Of a DNA stretch of 64,000 nt, positions 29,247 to 41,700 are shown piece by piece. The position numbers were made by a program, and so were the translations under genes. Positions within the stretch are counted from its first letter, which is position 1, and each line of letters begins with the position of its first letter. Location: NCBI RefSeq assembly GCF_017853185.1, contig NZ_JAFMJZ010000002.1, forward strand, positions 1-64,000. The letters run 5' to 3'. The notes below the pieces were generated by a model. That model searched no databases and had not been told where the DNA came from. It was given only the letters and a program-made list of their open reading frames with translations. The stretch is from Mycolicibacterium sp. Lineage in GTDB: Bacteria > Actinomycetota > Actinomycetes > Mycobacteriales > Mycobacteriaceae.

Positions 29247-30566
29247 GTGCCGTTGCGGTTGTTCAGTCGAGGCTCCTGGTCGGAGACCCGTCGCGTCATC
29301 GGAATCCTGCACAAGGAGACCGTCGGCGGCGCGATCCTGCTGGCCGCCGCCACCATCGCACTGGTGTGGGCCAACTCGCCGTGGTCGGAGTCCTATCACG
29401 CACTCACGCATTTCAGGGTCGGCACCGACGACCTGGGCCTGCATCTGAAACTGTCGCTGGGCGGCTGGGCCGCCGACGGCCTGCTGGCGATCTTCTTCTT
29501 CGTGGTGGGTCTGGAACTCAAGCGTGAGTTCGTCGCCGGCGATCTGCGTCAACCGGCCCGGGCCGCGTTGCCGATCGCCGCGGCGATCGGCGGCATGATC
29601 GCGCCGGCGCTGGTCTTCATGGCCTTCGCCCGCAACGGCGGTGACGGGGCGCTGGACGGGTCGGCGATCCCGACGGCCACCGACATCGCGTTCGCGGTCG
29701 CCGTACTGGCCGTCATCTCCACCCATCTGCCGGCGGCGCTGCGTACCTTCCTGCTGACCCTGGCGGTGGTCGACGACCTGCTGGCGATCACGGTGATCGC
29801 GGTTTTCTACACCGCCAAGATCAACGTCGGCGCGCTGCTGCTGGCCCTGATCCCGCTGACCCTGTTCGCGGTCCTGGTGCAACGACGGGTCCGAACCTGG
29901 TGGCTGCTGATCCCGCTGGCGGTGCTCACCTGGGCGTTCGTCCACGAGTCCGGGATTCACGCCACCGTCGCCGGGGTGCTGCTCGGATTCACCGTGCCGG
30001 TGCTGCGCAGCGAGGCCAACGGCGGCCCGGACGCCGGACCCGGTCTGGCCGAACATTTCGAGCACCGGATGCGCCCGATCTCGGCCGGGTTCGCCATCCC
30101 GGTGTTCGCCTTCTTCGCCGCCGGGGTGACCTTCGGGGGCTATGACGGATTGGTGACGGCGCTGCGCGATCCGATCGCGATGGGCGTCGTCGCCGGGTTG
30201 GTGATCGGCAAGACCCTGGGGGTGTTCGGCACCACCCGGGCACTTGCCGCGTTCACCCACGCCGGCCTGGACCCGTCGCTGCGGTGGGTCGACGTCTTCG
30301 GTGTCTCGCTGCTGGCCGGCATCGGATTCACGGTGTCGCTGCTGATAGGGGAGTTGGCCTACGCCGGCGATCCGGCCCGCCAGGACATCGTGAAAGTGGC
30401 CGTGCTCACCGGTTCGCTGCTGGCCGCCGTGCTGGCGGCCACCCTGCTGCGCATCCGCAACCGGCACTACCGGCTGGTCCACGAACTGGAGACCGCCGAT
30501 CGGGACCACGACGGTGTGCCGGACGTCTATCTCGCGCCGCAGGACGCCACCGGTCCGAATGCGTAG
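29247..30566 (+). CDS. nhaA: Na+/H+ antiporter NhaA
   Basis: [24 protein letters not shown]...[16 protein letters not shown]...[15 protein letters not shown]. Confidence 0.96.
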   Translation: MPLRLFSRGSWSETRRVIGILHKETVGGAILLAAATIALVWANSPWSESYHALTHFRVGTDDLGLHLKLSLGGWAADGLLAIFFFVVGLELKREFVAGDLRQPARAALPIAAAIGGMIAPALVFMAFARNGGDGALDGSAIPTATDIAFAVAVLAVISTHLPAALRTFLLTLAVVDDLLAITVIAVFYTAKINVGALLLALIPLTLFAVLVQRRVRTWWLLIPLAVLTWAFVHESGIHATVAGVLLGFTVPVLRSEANGGPDAGPGLAEHFEHRMRPISAGFAIPVFAFFAAGVTFGGYDGLVTALRDPIAMGVVAGLVIGKTLGVFGTTRALAAFTHAGLDPSLRWVDVFGVSLLAGIGFTVSLLIGELAYAGDPARQDIVKVAVLTGSLLAAVLAATLLRIRNRHYRLVHELETADRDHDGVPDVYLAPQDATGPNA

Positions 30567-30575
30567 ACTGACGTG

Positions 30576-32480
30576 ATGCTCGAACAGGTCCGCGGCCCCG
30601 CTGATCTGCAACACCTGTCGCAGGCTGAGCTGACCGAACTGGCCGAGGAGATCCGGCAGTTCCTCATTCACAAGGTCGCCGCCACCGGTGGTCACCTGGG
30701 GCCCAATCTCGGTGTGGTGGAACTCACCCTCGCGCTGCACCGGGTCTTCGACTCCCCGCACGACCCGATCATCTTCGACACCGGGCATCAGGCCTACGTG
30801 CACAAGATGCTGACCGGGCGCGCCGCCGACTTCGACACCCTGCGGATGAAGGGCGGCCTGTCGGGCTACCCGTCGCGGGCCGAGAGCGACCACGACTGGG
30901 TCGAATCAAGCCACGCCTCGGCCGCGCTGTCCTACGCCGACGGCCTGTCCAAGGCCTTCGAACTCTCGGGTCAACGCAACCGGCATGTGGTGGCCGTCGT
31001 CGGCGACGGTGCGCTCACCGGCGGCATGTGCTGGGAGGCGCTCAACAACATCGCCGCGGGCAAGCGCCCGGTGGTGATCGTGGTCAACGACAACGGCCGC
31101 AGCTACGCCCCGACCATCGGCGGCCTGGCCGAGCATCTGGCCGGGTTGCGCCTGCAACCCGGCTACGAGAAGTTCCTGGAACGCGGACGCAGTGCCGTGC
31201 GGGCCATCCCGGTGATCGGTGAGGCCTGCTTCCAGGCCATGCACAGCATCAAGGCGGGCATCAAGGACGCGGTGTCGCCGCAGGCCATGTTCACCGATCT
31301 GGGCCTGAAGTACGTCGGCCCGATCGACGGCCATGACGAACACGCGGTCGAGGCCGCACTGCGGGCCGCCCGCGGCTACAACCGGCCGGTGATCGTGCAC
31401 GTGGCCACCCGCAAGGGGATGGGTTACCCGCCGGCCGAGAACGACGATGCCGAGCAGATGCACGCCTGCGGCGTGATCGACCCCAAGACCGGTCTGGCCA
31501 CCAAGGTGGCCGCTCCCGGTTGGACCTCGGTGTTCTCCGACGCGCTGATCGCCTATGCCGGCGCCCGTCGCGACATCGTGGCCATCACCGCGGCCATGCC
31601 CGGTCCGACCGGGCTCGCCGAATTCGGTGAGAAGTTCCCCGACCGGCTCTTCGACGTCGGCATCGCCGAACAGCACGCGGTGACCTCTGCGGCCGGGCTG
31701 GCGATGGGCGGCATGCACCCGGTGGTGGCGATCTATTCGACCTTCCTCAACCGGGCCTTCGATCAGGTCATGATGGACGTGGCGCTGCACAAGCTGCCGG
31801 TCACCCTGGTGCTGGACCGGGCCGGGGTCACCGGAAACGACGGCGCCAGCCACAACGGCATGTGGGACATGTCGATCCTCAACGTCATTCCGGGGATTCG
31901 GGTGGCCGCGCCGCGCGACGGTGCCCGGCTGCGTGAAGAACTCGGCGAGGCGCTCGACGTCAACGACGGACCGACCGCCATCCGCTTCCCGAAAGGCGAA
32001 GTGGGGCAGGACATTCCGGCGCTCGAGCGGCTTTCCGGCATCGACGTTCTGGCCCGCCCGCCTGACGGTCTCGGCGACGACGTGCTGCTGGTCGCGGTCG
32101 GTGCGTTCGCGCCGATGGCGCTGAACGTGGCCCAACGGCTGCGCACACAGGGCATCGGAGTGACCGTGGTGGATCCGCGTTGGGTGCTGCCGGTCCCCGC
32201 CGCGCTGGTTCCACTGGCCCGTTCACACAAGCTCGTGGTCACCTGCGAGGACAGCGGCGTCGCCGGCGGTGTCGGCTCCTCGGTCTCGGCAGCGCTGCGC
32301 GCGGCCGACGTCGACGTCCCGTGCCGCGATCTCGGTGTGCCGCAACGGTTCCTGGACCACGCATCCCGGGCCGAGGTGCTCGCCGAGGTGGGGCTCACCG
32401 AGCAGAACATCGCCCGTCGGGTCACCGGCTGGGTCGCCGCACTGGGTGCCGACGACTCGGTCACCGAGCGGGTCGATTAG
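30576..32480 (+). CDS. dxs: 1-deoxy-D-xylulose-5-phosphate synthase
   Basis: [44 protein letters not shown]...[17 protein letters not shown]. Confidence 0.98.
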   Translation: MLEQVRGPADLQHLSQAELTELAEEIRQFLIHKVAATGGHLGPNLGVVELTLALHRVFDSPHDPIIFDTGHQAYVHKMLTGRAADFDTLRMKGGLSGYPSRAESDHDWVESSHASAALSYADGLSKAFELSGQRNRHVVAVVGDGALTGGMCWEALNNIAAGKRPVVIVVNDNGRSYAPTIGGLAEHLAGLRLQPGYEKFLERGRSAVRAIPVIGEACFQAMHSIKAGIKDAVSPQAMFTDLGLKYVGPIDGHDEHAVEAALRAARGYNRPVIVHVATRKGMGYPPAENDDAEQMHACGVIDPKTGLATKVAAPGWTSVFSDALIAYAGARRDIVAITAAMPGPTGLAEFGEKFPDRLFDVGIAEQHAVTSAAGLAMGGMHPVVAIYSTFLNRAFDQVMMDVALHKLPVTLVLDRAGVTGNDGASHNGMWDMSILNVIPGIRVAAPRDGARLREELGEALDVNDGPTAIRFPKGEVGQDIPALERLSGIDVLARPPDGLGDDVLLVAVGAFAPMALNVAQRLRTQGIGVTVVDPRWVLPVPAALVPLARSHKLVVTCEDSGVAGGVGSSVSAALRAADVDVPCRDLGVPQRFLDHASRAEVLAEVGLTEQNIARRVTGWVAALGADDSVTERVD

Positions 32481-33727
32481 CCCTTACCGGTGACCAGCGC
32501 GCGGGCCAGTGCCGGCACCACCAGTTCGCGCTGCCAGTTGCGGGCCCCACAGGTGAGTAGGTAACTCTCCACCGCGGCCGTGTCCGGGCCGGCGGATTCC
32601 TGCCAGTCCCAGCACAGCCGGCGCACCGTGTCCGGCGCCAACAGGTTCTCCGTCGGCACGCCCACCTGCCCGGACAACTCGGACAGCGTCGCTCTGGCCA
32701 CCTCGAGGCGCGCGGCGGCCTCGGGCTTGCGCTTGGCCCACCGCACCGGCGGTGGCGGCCCGGTGGTGGGCTCCTCGGCGTCCAACGGTTCGGTGCTGGC
32801 GCGCGCCGATTCCAGGGCGTCGAGCCACACCTTCGCCGACTTGCGCTGGTTCTGGCCACCGAACACCGGCAGGGCGATCAATTCCTCGGCGGTCTTCGGG
32901 TCGGCCATCGCGGCGGCGACGATGGCCGCGTCGGGCAGGATGCGCCCCGGCGCGATGTCGCGCCGGCGGGCGATCTGATCACGCGCGGTCCACAGTTCAC
33001 GCACGGCCGCAAGGCCCTTGCCGGTCCGCACCTTGTGAATGCCGGAGGTCCGCCGCCAGCGGTCACGCCGGGTGGGCGAACTCTCGGCCTGGCGCAGGAA
33101 CTCGAATTCCTCTGCGGCCCAGGTGTTCTTGCCCTGCTCGACCAAGATGCCCTCGATCGCGGCACGTAATTCGATGAGCACTTCCACGTCCAGTGCCGCG
33201 TAGTTGAGCCAGGCGTCGGGCAGTGGACGCTTGGACCAGTCGGCGGCGCCGTGCCCCTTGGCCAGTCCCAGACCTAGCAGCCGTTGCACCATCGCGGCCA
33301 GGTTGACCCGGTCGAATCCGGCCAGCCGGCCGGCCAGTTCGGTGTCGTAGAGCGCCGGGGGCCGCAGCCCGACCTCGGCCAGGCAGGGCAGATCCTGGTC
33401 GGCGGCGTGCAGGATCCACTCGTCTTGCGCCAAGACCTCAGCCAGCGACGCCAGCGTGTCGATCGGGCTGCCGCCGTGGTTGACCGGGTCGATCAGCACG
33501 GTCCCGGCGCCGCTGCGCCGGATCTGGATCAGGTAGGCCCGGTTGGAGTAGCGGAAGCCCGAGGCACGTTCGGCGTCGACGGCGAACGGCCCGGTCCCCG
33601 AAGCGAGCTGCCGGGCGGCGTCGGCGATCTCGGTGGCGCTGATCGCCACCGGCGGCACGCCATCGGCGGGGGACAGCAGCGGGACCGCCTCGGGACCCTC
33701 GGCCTCTTCCGGTGTGTCGGTCGACAT
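32477..33727 (-). CDS. rnd: ribonuclease D (HRDC domain)
   Basis: [24 protein letters not shown]...[24 protein letters not shown]...[14 protein letters not shown]. Confidence 0.93.
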   Translation of the reverse strand: MSTDTPEEAEGPEAVPLLSPADGVPPVAISATEIADAARQLASGTGPFAVDAERASGFRYSNRAYLIQIRRSGAGTVLIDPVNHGGSPIDTLASLAEVLAQDEWILHAADQDLPCLAEVGLRPPALYDTELAGRLAGFDRVNLAAMVQRLLGLGLAKGHGAADWSKRPLPDAWLNYAALDVEVLIELRAAIEGILVEQGKNTWAAEEFEFLRQAESSPTRRDRWRRTSGIHKVRTGKGLAAVRELWTARDQIARRRDIAPGRILPDAAIVAAAMADPKTAEELIALPVFGGQNQRKSAKVWLDALESARASTEPLDAEEPTTGPPPPVRWAKRKPEAAARLEVARATLSELSGQVGVPTENLLAPDTVRRLCWDWQESAGPDTAAVESYLLTCGARNWQRELVVPALARALVTGKG

Positions 33728-34329
33728 CAGGCCCGCGAGCGCGAGCTCAGGTCGGTGACGCCCGCCGGCGGGAGGCCGGCCGCGTGCTCGAGCACCTCGC
33801 AGAACGCCTGCACGTGGGTGCCGAGCTCCAGGGTGGTGGCGGTCCAGGAGGCCCGCATCTCGAGCTGGTGGGCGCGCGGCGGTCCGGAGATGTCGCCGTA
33901 GCGGACCGAGGTGGTGGCGGTGACCGTCCCGCCCAGCGCGGTGACCTGATCGCCGCGGGACTCCAGGGCGTCGACCAGCCAGCTCCAGGCCACCTCGGGC
34001 AGCAGCGGGTCGACGGCCTCGCTGGGATCCAGGTCGGCCTGGATGAAGGCGACCAGCCGCATGGTTCCGTCCCAGGCGTCGGCGCCGTCGGGATCGTGCA
34101 GCAGGATCAGCCGGCCGAAGGCGTCGCCCTCGGAGTTCTCCGGAAGCGGCACACCCTCCTCGCGCTTGACCTCGGCGCCCAGCGCATAGCTGTACGGCGC
34201 GAGACGCTGCGGCGGGCGGATCGGCCCGAGTTCGATCTCCGGTCGCACCACGGCGGCGTTCATTGCGGCCACGGCCTCACGAAACTGCGCCGGTTCCGCA
34301 CTAGTCACGTCGATTGACGCTAGCCCCAT
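33727..34329 (-). CDS. DUF3000 domain-containing protein
   Basis: PAQFREAVAAMNAAVVRPEIELGPIRPPQRLAPYSYALGAEV. Confidence 0.88.
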   Translation of the reverse strand: MGLASIDVTSAEPAQFREAVAAMNAAVVRPEIELGPIRPPQRLAPYSYALGAEVKREEGVPLPENSEGDAFGRLILLHDPDGADAWDGTMRLVAFIQADLDPSEAVDPLLPEVAWSWLVDALESRGDQVTALGGTVTATTSVRYGDISGPPRAHQLEMRASWTATTLELGTHVQAFCEVLEHAAGLPPAGVTDLSSRSRA

Positions 34330-34381
34330 CGGTCAGACGGCGCAGGCAGGCGCGCCGTGCCCGGGCACGCCGTGACAGCAT

Positions 34382-35437
34382 GTGTCGGTGAGTTCCCGTC
34401 GTCAGCTTCCCGCGTCGCCGTACCTGGCGGCCGCCACCGGCCGCACGCCCGCCCGGACCCCGGTGTGGTTCATGCGGCAGGCCGGCCGGTCGCTGCCCGA
34501 GTACCGCGAACTGCGGGCCAAGAACACCATGATGGAAGCCTGTTTCGACCCGGAGCTGATCTGCGAGATCACTCTGCAGCCGGTCCGCCGGCACGGTGTC
34601 GACGCGGCGATCCTGTTCTCCGACATCGTCGTCCCGTTGCGTGGCGCCGGGATCGACCTCGACATCGTCCCCGACGTCGGGCCGGTGATCGCCCATCCGA
34701 TCCGCACCGAGGCCGATGTCCGGGGTCTGCGGGGCCTGGAACTGCAGCGGGTCGGCGCGGTGGCCGAGGCCGTCGGACTGCTGACCGCTGCGCTCGGGGA
34801 GGTGCCGCTGATCGGCTTCGCCGGAGCGCCGTTCACGCTGGCCTCGTACCTGGTGGAGGGCGGCCCGAGCAAGCTGCACGAGCGCACCAAGGCGATGATG
34901 CTGGCCGAGCCGTCGACCTGGCATGCGCTGATGGAGGCGCTCACCGAGGTCACCATCGACTTCCTGCGGCTGCAGCTCGATGCCGGCGTGGACGCCGTCC
35001 AGTTGTTCGACTCCTGGGCCGGCACCCTGTCACAGGCCGACTACCGGACCTATGTGTTGCCGCACAGCAGCCGGGTGTTCGCCGCGGTGGCCGGCTACGG
35101 CGTGCCGATGACGCATTTCGGGGTCGGCACGGCCGAACTGCTGACGGCGATGGGGGAGGCCGGCGCCACCGTTGTGGGCGTGGACTGGCGGACCTCGCTG
35201 GCCGACGCGGCGGTGCGGGTCGGGCCCGGAAAGGCGTTGCAGGGCAATCTCGATCCGGTGGTGCTGCTGGCCGGCTGGCCGGTGGTCGAGAAGGCGGCCA
35301 CCGCTGTTGTCGCCGACGGCCGGCGGGCGATCGCCGCCGGGGCGGCCGGGCACATCTTCAACCTGGGCCACGGTGTGTTGCCGCCCACCGATCCGCAGTT
35401 GCTGACAGACCTGGTGGCACTGGTGCATTCGTTGTGA
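34382..35437 (+). CDS. hemE: uroporphyrinogen decarboxylase
   Basis: [57 protein letters not shown]. Confidence 0.98.
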   Translation: MSVSSRRQLPASPYLAAATGRTPARTPVWFMRQAGRSLPEYRELRAKNTMMEACFDPELICEITLQPVRRHGVDAAILFSDIVVPLRGAGIDLDIVPDVGPVIAHPIRTEADVRGLRGLELQRVGAVAEAVGLLTAALGEVPLIGFAGAPFTLASYLVEGGPSKLHERTKAMMLAEPSTWHALMEALTEVTIDFLRLQLDAGVDAVQLFDSWAGTLSQADYRTYVLPHSSRVFAAVAGYGVPMTHFGVGTAELLTAMGEAGATVVGVDWRTSLADAAVRVGPGKALQGNLDPVVLLAGWPVVEKAATAVVADGRRAIAAGAAGHIFNLGHGVLPPTDPQLLTDLVALVHSL

Positions 35438-36783
35438 GTCGCACGTATTGCGTTGTCGGCGGCGGCATTTCGGGTCTGGTCGCCGCCTACCGCATTCGTG
35501 TGCTGGCCGGGCCGCAGGCCGTTATCCGGGTTTTCGACCCGGCCGACCGGCTCGGCGGCGTGCTGCGCACCGAGAGGCTAGCCGGCCAGATCATGGACAT
35601 CGGCGCCGAGGCCTTCATCGTCCGCCGCCCCGAGGTGCCTGCGCTGCTGGCCGAGCTGGGCCTGGCCGACCGGATCATCAGTCCGACCGGGGTGCGGACC
35701 ACGATCTACAGCCAGGGACGCCTGCACCCGCTGCCAGCCGGCAGCGTCAACGGCATTCCCGGATCGGCGGCCGCGCTGGCCGGACTGGTCGACGCGGCCA
35801 CGATCGCCCGGATCGCTGCCGAGCCCGATCAGCCTTTGCACTGGCGACCCGGCTCGGACCCGGCAGTCGGGGACCTGGTCGCCGACCGCTTCGGCGAACA
35901 GGTCGTCACCCGCTCACTGGACCCGATGCTGTCCGGGGTCTACGCCGGCTCGGCGAGGACCATCGGAATCCGCGCCGCAGTGCCGACCATCGCGGCGGCG
36001 CTGGATGCCGGGGCCACCAGCCTTACCGAGGCGGTTCGCGGTGCCCTCCCGACGGCGACGGCGGGCCCGGTGTTCGGCGCGATCGAGGGCGGCTATCAGG
36101 TGCTGCTCGATGAATTGATCGCCCGATCGGGGCTGGAGTGGGTGCAGGCCGCGGTAACCCGGATCGCTTCGGAGGACGGCGGCTGGGCGCTGACTGACGG
36201 GACTTCGCGGTGGCATGCCGATGCGGTGGTGGTGGCGGTGGCGGCCCCGCAAGTGCCCGCCCTGCTCGCCGACATCGCGCCCCGTTCTGCGGCCGCCGCC
36301 GGCCGGGTGCCGATCGCCTCGGCCGCGGTGCTGGCCCTGGCGCTGCCGCCCGGAACTCCGTTCCCGCCGCAGTCCGGGGTGCTGGTGGCCACCGGGGAAG
36401 ACCTGCACTGCAAGGCCATCACATTGTCGACCCGCAAATGGGGCGGTCAGTCGGGCGGGAGCGGCGAGGCGGAACTGCTGCGACTGTCGTTCGGCCGGTT
36501 CGGCGACACCCTGGCCCGCGACGTCAGCGACACCGATCTGCTGGCCTGGGCGCTCGAGGATCTGGACACGGTGTTCGGCATCCGCGCCGAACCCGTCGGC
36601 ATGCTGGTGCACCGGTGGATCGACGCGCTGCCGCAGTACGGCCCGGGTCACGGCGAACTCGCCGCCGAACTGCGCGCCGGGTTGCCGGACACCCTGGCGA
36701 TCGCCGGCAACTACCTCGACGGCGTCGGGGTTCCGGCCTGCGTGACCGCTGCGGGGGCTGCGGCCACCCGCGTGGCACGATAG
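35434..36783 (+). CDS. hemG: protoporphyrinogen/coproporphyrinogen oxidase (HemG/HemY type)
   Basis: GTG overlapping hemE stop; [23 protein letters not shown]...[14 protein letters not shown]. Confidence 0.94.
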   Translation: MSRTYCVVGGGISGLVAAYRIRVLAGPQAVIRVFDPADRLGGVLRTERLAGQIMDIGAEAFIVRRPEVPALLAELGLADRIISPTGVRTTIYSQGRLHPLPAGSVNGIPGSAAALAGLVDAATIARIAAEPDQPLHWRPGSDPAVGDLVADRFGEQVVTRSLDPMLSGVYAGSARTIGIRAAVPTIAAALDAGATSLTEAVRGALPTATAGPVFGAIEGGYQVLLDELIARSGLEWVQAAVTRIASEDGGWALTDGTSRWHADAVVVAVAAPQVPALLADIAPRSAAAAGRVPIASAAVLALALPPGTPFPPQSGVLVATGEDLHCKAITLSTRKWGGQSGGSGEAELLRLSFGRFGDTLARDVSDTDLLAWALEDLDTVFGIRAEPVGMLVHRWIDALPQYGPGHGELAAELRAGLPDTLAIAGNYLDGVGVPACVTAAGAAATRVAR

Positions 36784-36787
36784 AACC

Positions 36788-37492
36788 ATGGCGAAACTGA
36801 ACTACGACGAGATCAACGCCGCCGTCCGCTATGTGATGTTCTCGGTGTTCACCGCCCGTCCCGGGGTGCTCGGCTACGACCAGGAATCCCGCGCCGCGGT
36901 GATCGACGAGACCGCCGCCTTCCTCAAGCAGCAGGAGGAGAACGGCGTCGTCGTCCGCGGCATCTACGACATCGCCGGGACACGCGCCGACTCGGACTTC
37001 ATGATCTGGACGCACGCCGAACGGCTGGAGTCGTTGCAGCAGACCTACAGCGACTTCCGCCGCACCACCGCGCTGGGGCGGGCCACCACCCCGTTCTGGA
37101 GCAGCGTGGGCCTGCACCGTCCCGCCGAGTTCAACAAGAGTCACGTGCCGGCGTTCATGGCCGACGAGGAACCCGGTGACTACATCTGCGTGTACCCGTT
37201 CGTGCGGTCGCTGGACTGGTACCTGCTGCCCGAGGAGGAGCGGCGCAAGATGCTCGCCGACCACGGGATGGCCGCCCGCGGTTACAAGGACGTGCGGGCC
37301 AACACGGTGCCGGCCTTCGCACTGGGCGACTACGAGTGGATCCTGGCGTTCGAGGCGCCGGAGTTGTACCGGATCGTCGACCTGATGCGTGATCTGCGCG
37401 CCACCGAGGCCCGCCGTCACGTCCGCGAGGAGATCCCGTTCTTCACCGGCCCGCGTGTCGGTGTCGAGGAGCTGGTCAGCAGACTGCCGTGA
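36788..37492 (+). CDS. hemQ: coproheme decarboxylase HemQ (chlorite dismutase family)
   Basis: [21 protein letters not shown]...[24 protein letters not shown]...[21 protein letters not shown]. Confidence 0.96.
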   Translation: MAKLNYDEINAAVRYVMFSVFTARPGVLGYDQESRAAVIDETAAFLKQQEENGVVVRGIYDIAGTRADSDFMIWTHAERLESLQQTYSDFRRTTALGRATTPFWSSVGLHRPAEFNKSHVPAFMADEEPGDYICVYPFVRSLDWYLLPEEERRKMLADHGMAARGYKDVRANTVPAFALGDYEWILAFEAPELYRIVDLMRDLRATEARRHVREEIPFFTGPRVGVEELVSRLP

Positions 37493-39777
37493 TGGCCCGA
37501 ACCCGGATGCTCTCGGCGGCCGCTGCGGCGGCCGCGGTGTTCTTCGGGTTCACGTTCTGGTTACTCGGCGGGTTCGCGCACGGTCAGACGCTCAAAGTCA
37601 TCGATGATGTCGTGCTGGTCGCGGTGTCGGTGGTGGCGTTTGTCTCGGCAGTCTTCGCGGCCCGTGTGTCGCGTGGCCGGTTGCGCAACGCCTGGACGGC
37701 CCTGGCGCTCGGCCTGCTGGCCTGGACGGTGGGAGAGATCCTCTGGGCCTACCAGGAGATCATCCTGGGCCAGATCGCCTTCCCCTCGATCGCCGACGCG
37801 TTCTTCCTGATCTTCCCGGTCGGTGCGGGTGTCGCGCTGCTGCTGTTCAGAAGTCGTCGCAGCGACTGGTCCGACATCCGGGTGGTGCTCGACGGTCTGA
37901 TCGTGGCGGGATCTCTGTTCGTCGTGTCCTGGCTGCTTGTGATGTCGCGGGTCTACGAAGCCGGTGCGGCGACGAACTTCGAATTCGTTCTGCTGCTTGC
38001 CTATCCGGTGTCGGACCTGGTGCTGCTCACCATCGCGACGATGGTGCTGGTGGGTTCGCGGTCCGAACAGCGGGTTCCGATCACCCTCATCACGCTCGGC
38101 CTGGCCGCAATGGCATTGGCCGACAGTGGATATGCCTATCTGGCGACACAGGAGGAGTACTCCAGCGGCGACGTGGTGGACATCGGCTGGGTGGCGGGGC
38201 TCCTGCTCCTGGCCCTCGCCGCGACGGGGGGCCAGCGCACGCTGGCCGACGAACAGATCATCGACGACAGGCCGGGGCTGGCCTCGGTGTGGCTGCCGTA
38301 CCTGCCGCTGCTGCTCGCCGGACTCACGGTGCTCACCGCACCGCCGGTGTCCCGAACCTCCGGTCCGGTGATCGTCGTCGCCGTACTGCTCGCGGTGACG
38401 GTACTGGCTCGACAGTTCTTCGCCGTCCAGGAGAACCGGACGCTGATCGCCGCGGTCGCCGATCAGGCACTGCGGGACCCGTTGACCCGGCTGCCCAATC
38501 GTGCGCTGTTCCAAGATCGCCTTACCCATGCCATGCAGCTGCGCCGGCGCTACGGCACGTCGGTCGGTGTGATGGTGTTGGACCTCAACGACTTCAAGCT
38601 CGTCAATGACACCCTCGGCCATCCGGCCGGGGACGAACTGCTCAACAGGGTGGGTGAGCGGATCGCCGGCAGCGTCTGGAACGGAGAGACCGTCGCGCGG
38701 CTCGGCGGTGACGAATTCGCGGTGATGGTGGAGGGCGACGCCGACCAGTCGGGGGTGGTTGCCCGGCAGATCATGTCAGCTTTCGACCAGCCGATGATCA
38801 TCGACGGCCGGCAGATGATGGTGCGGCCCAGTGCGGGCCTGGCGGTCGCCGGCGCGGGCGACGACGTCTCGGCGGAGGATCTGCTCAAGCGCGCCGACCT
38901 GGCGATGTACACGGCCAAGCGGTCGCAGACCGGTGAGGTGCTGGTTTTCAGCCCGGATCTTCAATTCGCCGGCCTTCTCGGCGGTGGGCCGGCCGAAGAC
39001 CATCTGCTCAGCGAATTACGCAGTGCCATAGAGGATTCCACACTCGCGCTGGTCTATCAGCCGAAGGTCGACCTGCGCACCGGGGACATCGTCGGTGTCG
39101 AGGCACTGCTGCGCTGGACCCATCCGCAGCGCGGCCCGATCGGCCCGGACGAGTTCCTGCCGCTGGTTCGCCGGAATGGTCTGATCGGCCCGGTCAGCGA
39201 GTTTGTGGTCAATCGCGCGCTCGACGATGCTCAGTGCTGGCGCGCGGCCGGTATCTCGGTGCCCGTCGCGGTCAATCTCTTCGCCCCGACGCTGGCCGAA
39301 CTGAGCTTGCCGGACCGGATCGAGCGGGCGCTGAGTGCGCGCGGACTGGACGGTTCGGCGCTGACCGTCGAGATCACCGAAGACCTCTTTCCGAACAACA
39401 TCGAGCGTATGGGTTCGGTGGTCCGCGAGTTGCGGGCCCGTGGGATACAGGTCGCCATCGACGACTTCGGCAGCGGGTACTCGGCCCTGTGGTGCCTACG
39501 GGAACTGCCGGTCGGCGAGGTCAAACTGGACCGCAGTCTCGTCGCCCCGATCACCAGTGACCCGCGGGCCGCCGCGGTGGTGCGAACCGTGACCGAGTTG
39601 GCTCGCGTGCTCGGCCTCACGACGGTCGCCGAAGGGGTCGAGGACGCCGCCACCGTCGAGCGGCTGCGCGAGTTCGGTTGCGACGTGGGCCAGGGCTATT
39701 ACTTCAGCGTGCCGGTCACCGCCGATCAGGTGCTCGAATTGGTCAGGCTGAACGCGTCGCCCATGCCAGCAGGATAA
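37489..39777 (+). CDS. multi-TM bifunctional GGDEF-EAL protein (c-di-GMP cyclase/phosphodiesterase)
   Basis: ~8-9 N-terminal [60 protein letters not shown]. Confidence 0.95.
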   Translation: MMARTRMLSAAAAAAAVFFGFTFWLLGGFAHGQTLKVIDDVVLVAVSVVAFVSAVFAARVSRGRLRNAWTALALGLLAWTVGEILWAYQEIILGQIAFPSIADAFFLIFPVGAGVALLLFRSRRSDWSDIRVVLDGLIVAGSLFVVSWLLVMSRVYEAGAATNFEFVLLLAYPVSDLVLLTIATMVLVGSRSEQRVPITLITLGLAAMALADSGYAYLATQEEYSSGDVVDIGWVAGLLLLALAATGGQRTLADEQIIDDRPGLASVWLPYLPLLLAGLTVLTAPPVSRTSGPVIVVAVLLAVTVLARQFFAVQENRTLIAAVADQALRDPLTRLPNRALFQDRLTHAMQLRRRYGTSVGVMVLDLNDFKLVNDTLGHPAGDELLNRVGERIAGSVWNGETVARLGGDEFAVMVEGDADQSGVVARQIMSAFDQPMIIDGRQMMVRPSAGLAVAGAGDDVSAEDLLKRADLAMYTAKRSQTGEVLVFSPDLQFAGLLGGGPAEDHLLSELRSAIEDSTLALVYQPKVDLRTGDIVGVEALLRWTHPQRGPIGPDEFLPLVRRNGLIGPVSEFVVNRALDDAQCWRAAGISVPVAVNLFAPTLAELSLPDRIERALSARGLDGSALTVEITEDLFPNNIERMGSVVRELRARGIQVAIDDFGSGYSALWCLRELPVGEVKLDRSLVAPITSDPRAAAVVRTVTELARVLGLTTVAEGVEDAATVERLREFGCDVGQGYYFSVPVTADQVLELVRLNASPMPAG

Positions 39778-39919
39778 GAATGGCCGATGCCGAGCCCGGG
39801 TGCCTATGCCGCCTTCCTGCTGGGTGGGTCGGCAGATGGTCAGACGGTCGAGTGGTGGCGGTTGCGGCTGAGGCGGGCCGATATGGCGATGTGCGTCAGC
39901 AAACGATCCGCTGAACGGC

Positions 39920-40339
39920 TCAGTGGTTCGCCGGAACCAACGTCAACGAGATCGAATTGATGCAGTAGCGCTGATCGGTCGGCGTCGGATAGCCCTCGCC
40001 TTCGAACACGTGCCCCAGGTGGCTGTGGCAGTTGGCGCACACCACCTCCACCCGGCGCATGCCCAGTGAGTCATCGGCGCGCAGGATCACCGCTTGCGCG
40101 TCGGCCGGGTCGAAGAACGACGGCCAACCGCAGTGCGATTCGAATTTCTCTGTGCTGCGGAACAATTCGGTGCCGCAGGCCCGGCACTGGTACACGCCTT
40201 CGGTCTTGGTGTCGGTGTATTCGCCGGTGAACGGGCGCTCGGTGCCGGCCTCTCGCAGCACGTGGTACTCCTCAGGCCGCAACCGCTGCCGCCACTCGGA
40301 GTCGGTCAGCTTCAGCTTGGGGGCGGGATCAGAACTCAT
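39920..40339 (-). CDS. msrB: peptide-methionine (R)-S-oxide reductase MsrB
   Basis: PFTGEYTDTKTEGVYQCRACGTELFRSTEKFESHCGWPSFFDP...VVCANCHSHLGHVFEGEG...RYCINSISL. Confidence 0.97.
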   Translation of the reverse strand: MSSDPAPKLKLTDSEWRQRLRPEEYHVLREAGTERPFTGEYTDTKTEGVYQCRACGTELFRSTEKFESHCGWPSFFDPADAQAVILRADDSLGMRRVEVVCANCHSHLGHVFEGEGYPTPTDQRYCINSISLTLVPANH

Positions 40340-41637
40340 GCAGCAACGCTAGCGCGTTCGCGCGCGGCCTCGGCCATCCACGGCGGATCGATTCCGGCCC
40401 CGTCGTCGCCGTCCAGCCGGCCCGCGGCCTTGGCGTCGAGGTACCGGTAGTAGAGCACGCAGAACACCACGACGAGCATCAGCGACCAGCCGTAGGTGAT
40501 CTTCATGTACTCCAGGAACCGCCCGGTGGTGGGCCAGCGCCACATCAGCCAGCGATCCAAGGTGAGGAACCCGTAGGTCGCCAGCCACGCCGGCCAGTTG
40601 CGCAGCACCGAGTTGGGCAGCACCACCGTCATCAGGAACGGGAACAGCATCATCGAGTAGTACCCCTGGGCCAGGGAGAGCACCAGCCAGGACGCGATCA
40701 GCAGCACACCCGATGAGGTCAGCATCCAGAACAGCGTGTCGCGTTCGCGGTAGTAGCGGTACAGCAGCCACAGGCTGGCGGCGGCCAAGACGATGAAGCC
40801 CAGCCGCAGCACGGTGATCAACCAGGTCGGAAGGCCGTAGTACACCCCGTTGCCCAGCACCGAGGAGTTGAAGTAGTCGCGGGTGGAGAAGATGTAGGGC
40901 AGCGTGCGCTCGACGAAGTTGCGCCGGTCTACCACCAGCGGCCAGGCGGCCGCGTTGAAGAGGATCGGGACCGCGATCCCGGCGGCCACGGTCCGCCACT
41001 GCCGGTTGAGCAGGGGGATCAGCAGTAGGACGCCGAGGACCGGTTTCACCACCAGGGACAGTCCGATGACGATGCCGGCCAGCCATTGCCGGTTGGCCCC
41101 GGCCTGCCCTCCGGCAGGAAGCAGCCACCAGAAGAACAGCACCTCGGCCAGCAGGATGCAGCCGTTGATATTGGTGAACACCAGGGTGTTGGTCACCGAC
41201 TCGGTGACGAAGATTGCCGTCAGCAGGGCCGGCAGCGCCACCGAGGTCAGCGGGAACTTGAACATCCGTACCAGCAGGCAGGCCGCGCCGATGATCGCCA
41301 GGGTGTTGACGACGATGAACCAGTTGCGCGCGGCGAACTCGCTGTCGATGTAGCCGAACGGCGCCATCAACAGCGTGCCGCCGGGCGGATACAGATAGTG
41401 CGGGTCCACCTGATCGAAGTGCTCGTTGTAGATGTCGACGCCGGCCCGGAAGTTGCGCACCGCCCGGTACACCGGGGCCCAGTCATCGGTGATGTAGCCG
41501 TTGGAGGTCAGCACGTAGCTGCGGTGGATGATCGACATGATCGCGATCGGCCAGAGCGCCGTGCGCACGACCGCCGCGGTGCTCGGTGGGCTGGTACGCG
41601 GACGAAATGCGTTGCGAATCAGGTCGGAAAAGGCCAC
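40336..41637 (-). CDS. aftC: arabinofuranosyltransferase AftC (GT87-like, DUF2029)
   Basis: Multi-TM GT-C; DDWAPVYRAVRNFRAGVDIYNEHFDQVDPHYLYPPGGTLLMAPFGY; synteny with msrB. Confidence 0.9.
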   Translation of the reverse strand: MAFSDLIRNAFRPRTSPPSTAAVVRTALWPIAIMSIIHRSYVLTSNGYITDDWAPVYRAVRNFRAGVDIYNEHFDQVDPHYLYPPGGTLLMAPFGYIDSEFAARNWFIVVNTLAIIGAACLLVRMFKFPLTSVALPALLTAIFVTESVTNTLVFTNINGCILLAEVLFFWWLLPAGGQAGANRQWLAGIVIGLSLVVKPVLGVLLLIPLLNRQWRTVAAGIAVPILFNAAAWPLVVDRRNFVERTLPYIFSTRDYFNSSVLGNGVYYGLPTWLITVLRLGFIVLAAASLWLLYRYYRERDTLFWMLTSSGVLLIASWLVLSLAQGYYSMMLFPFLMTVVLPNSVLRNWPAWLATYGFLTLDRWLMWRWPTTGRFLEYMKITYGWSLMLVVVFCVLYYRYLDAKAAGRLDGDDGAGIDPPWMAEAARERASVAA

Positions 41638-41700
41638 GTCAGCACCGTACTACCTGCCGCGGTGCGAGCCCGTCAGGCAGGGCCCGCTGGCTTGACCCGG

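Noticed and set aside
29244-30893. 549-aa minus-strand ORF opposite nhaA and the dxs start
   Set aside because: Antisense artefact; sense-strand NhaA and Dxs are clear
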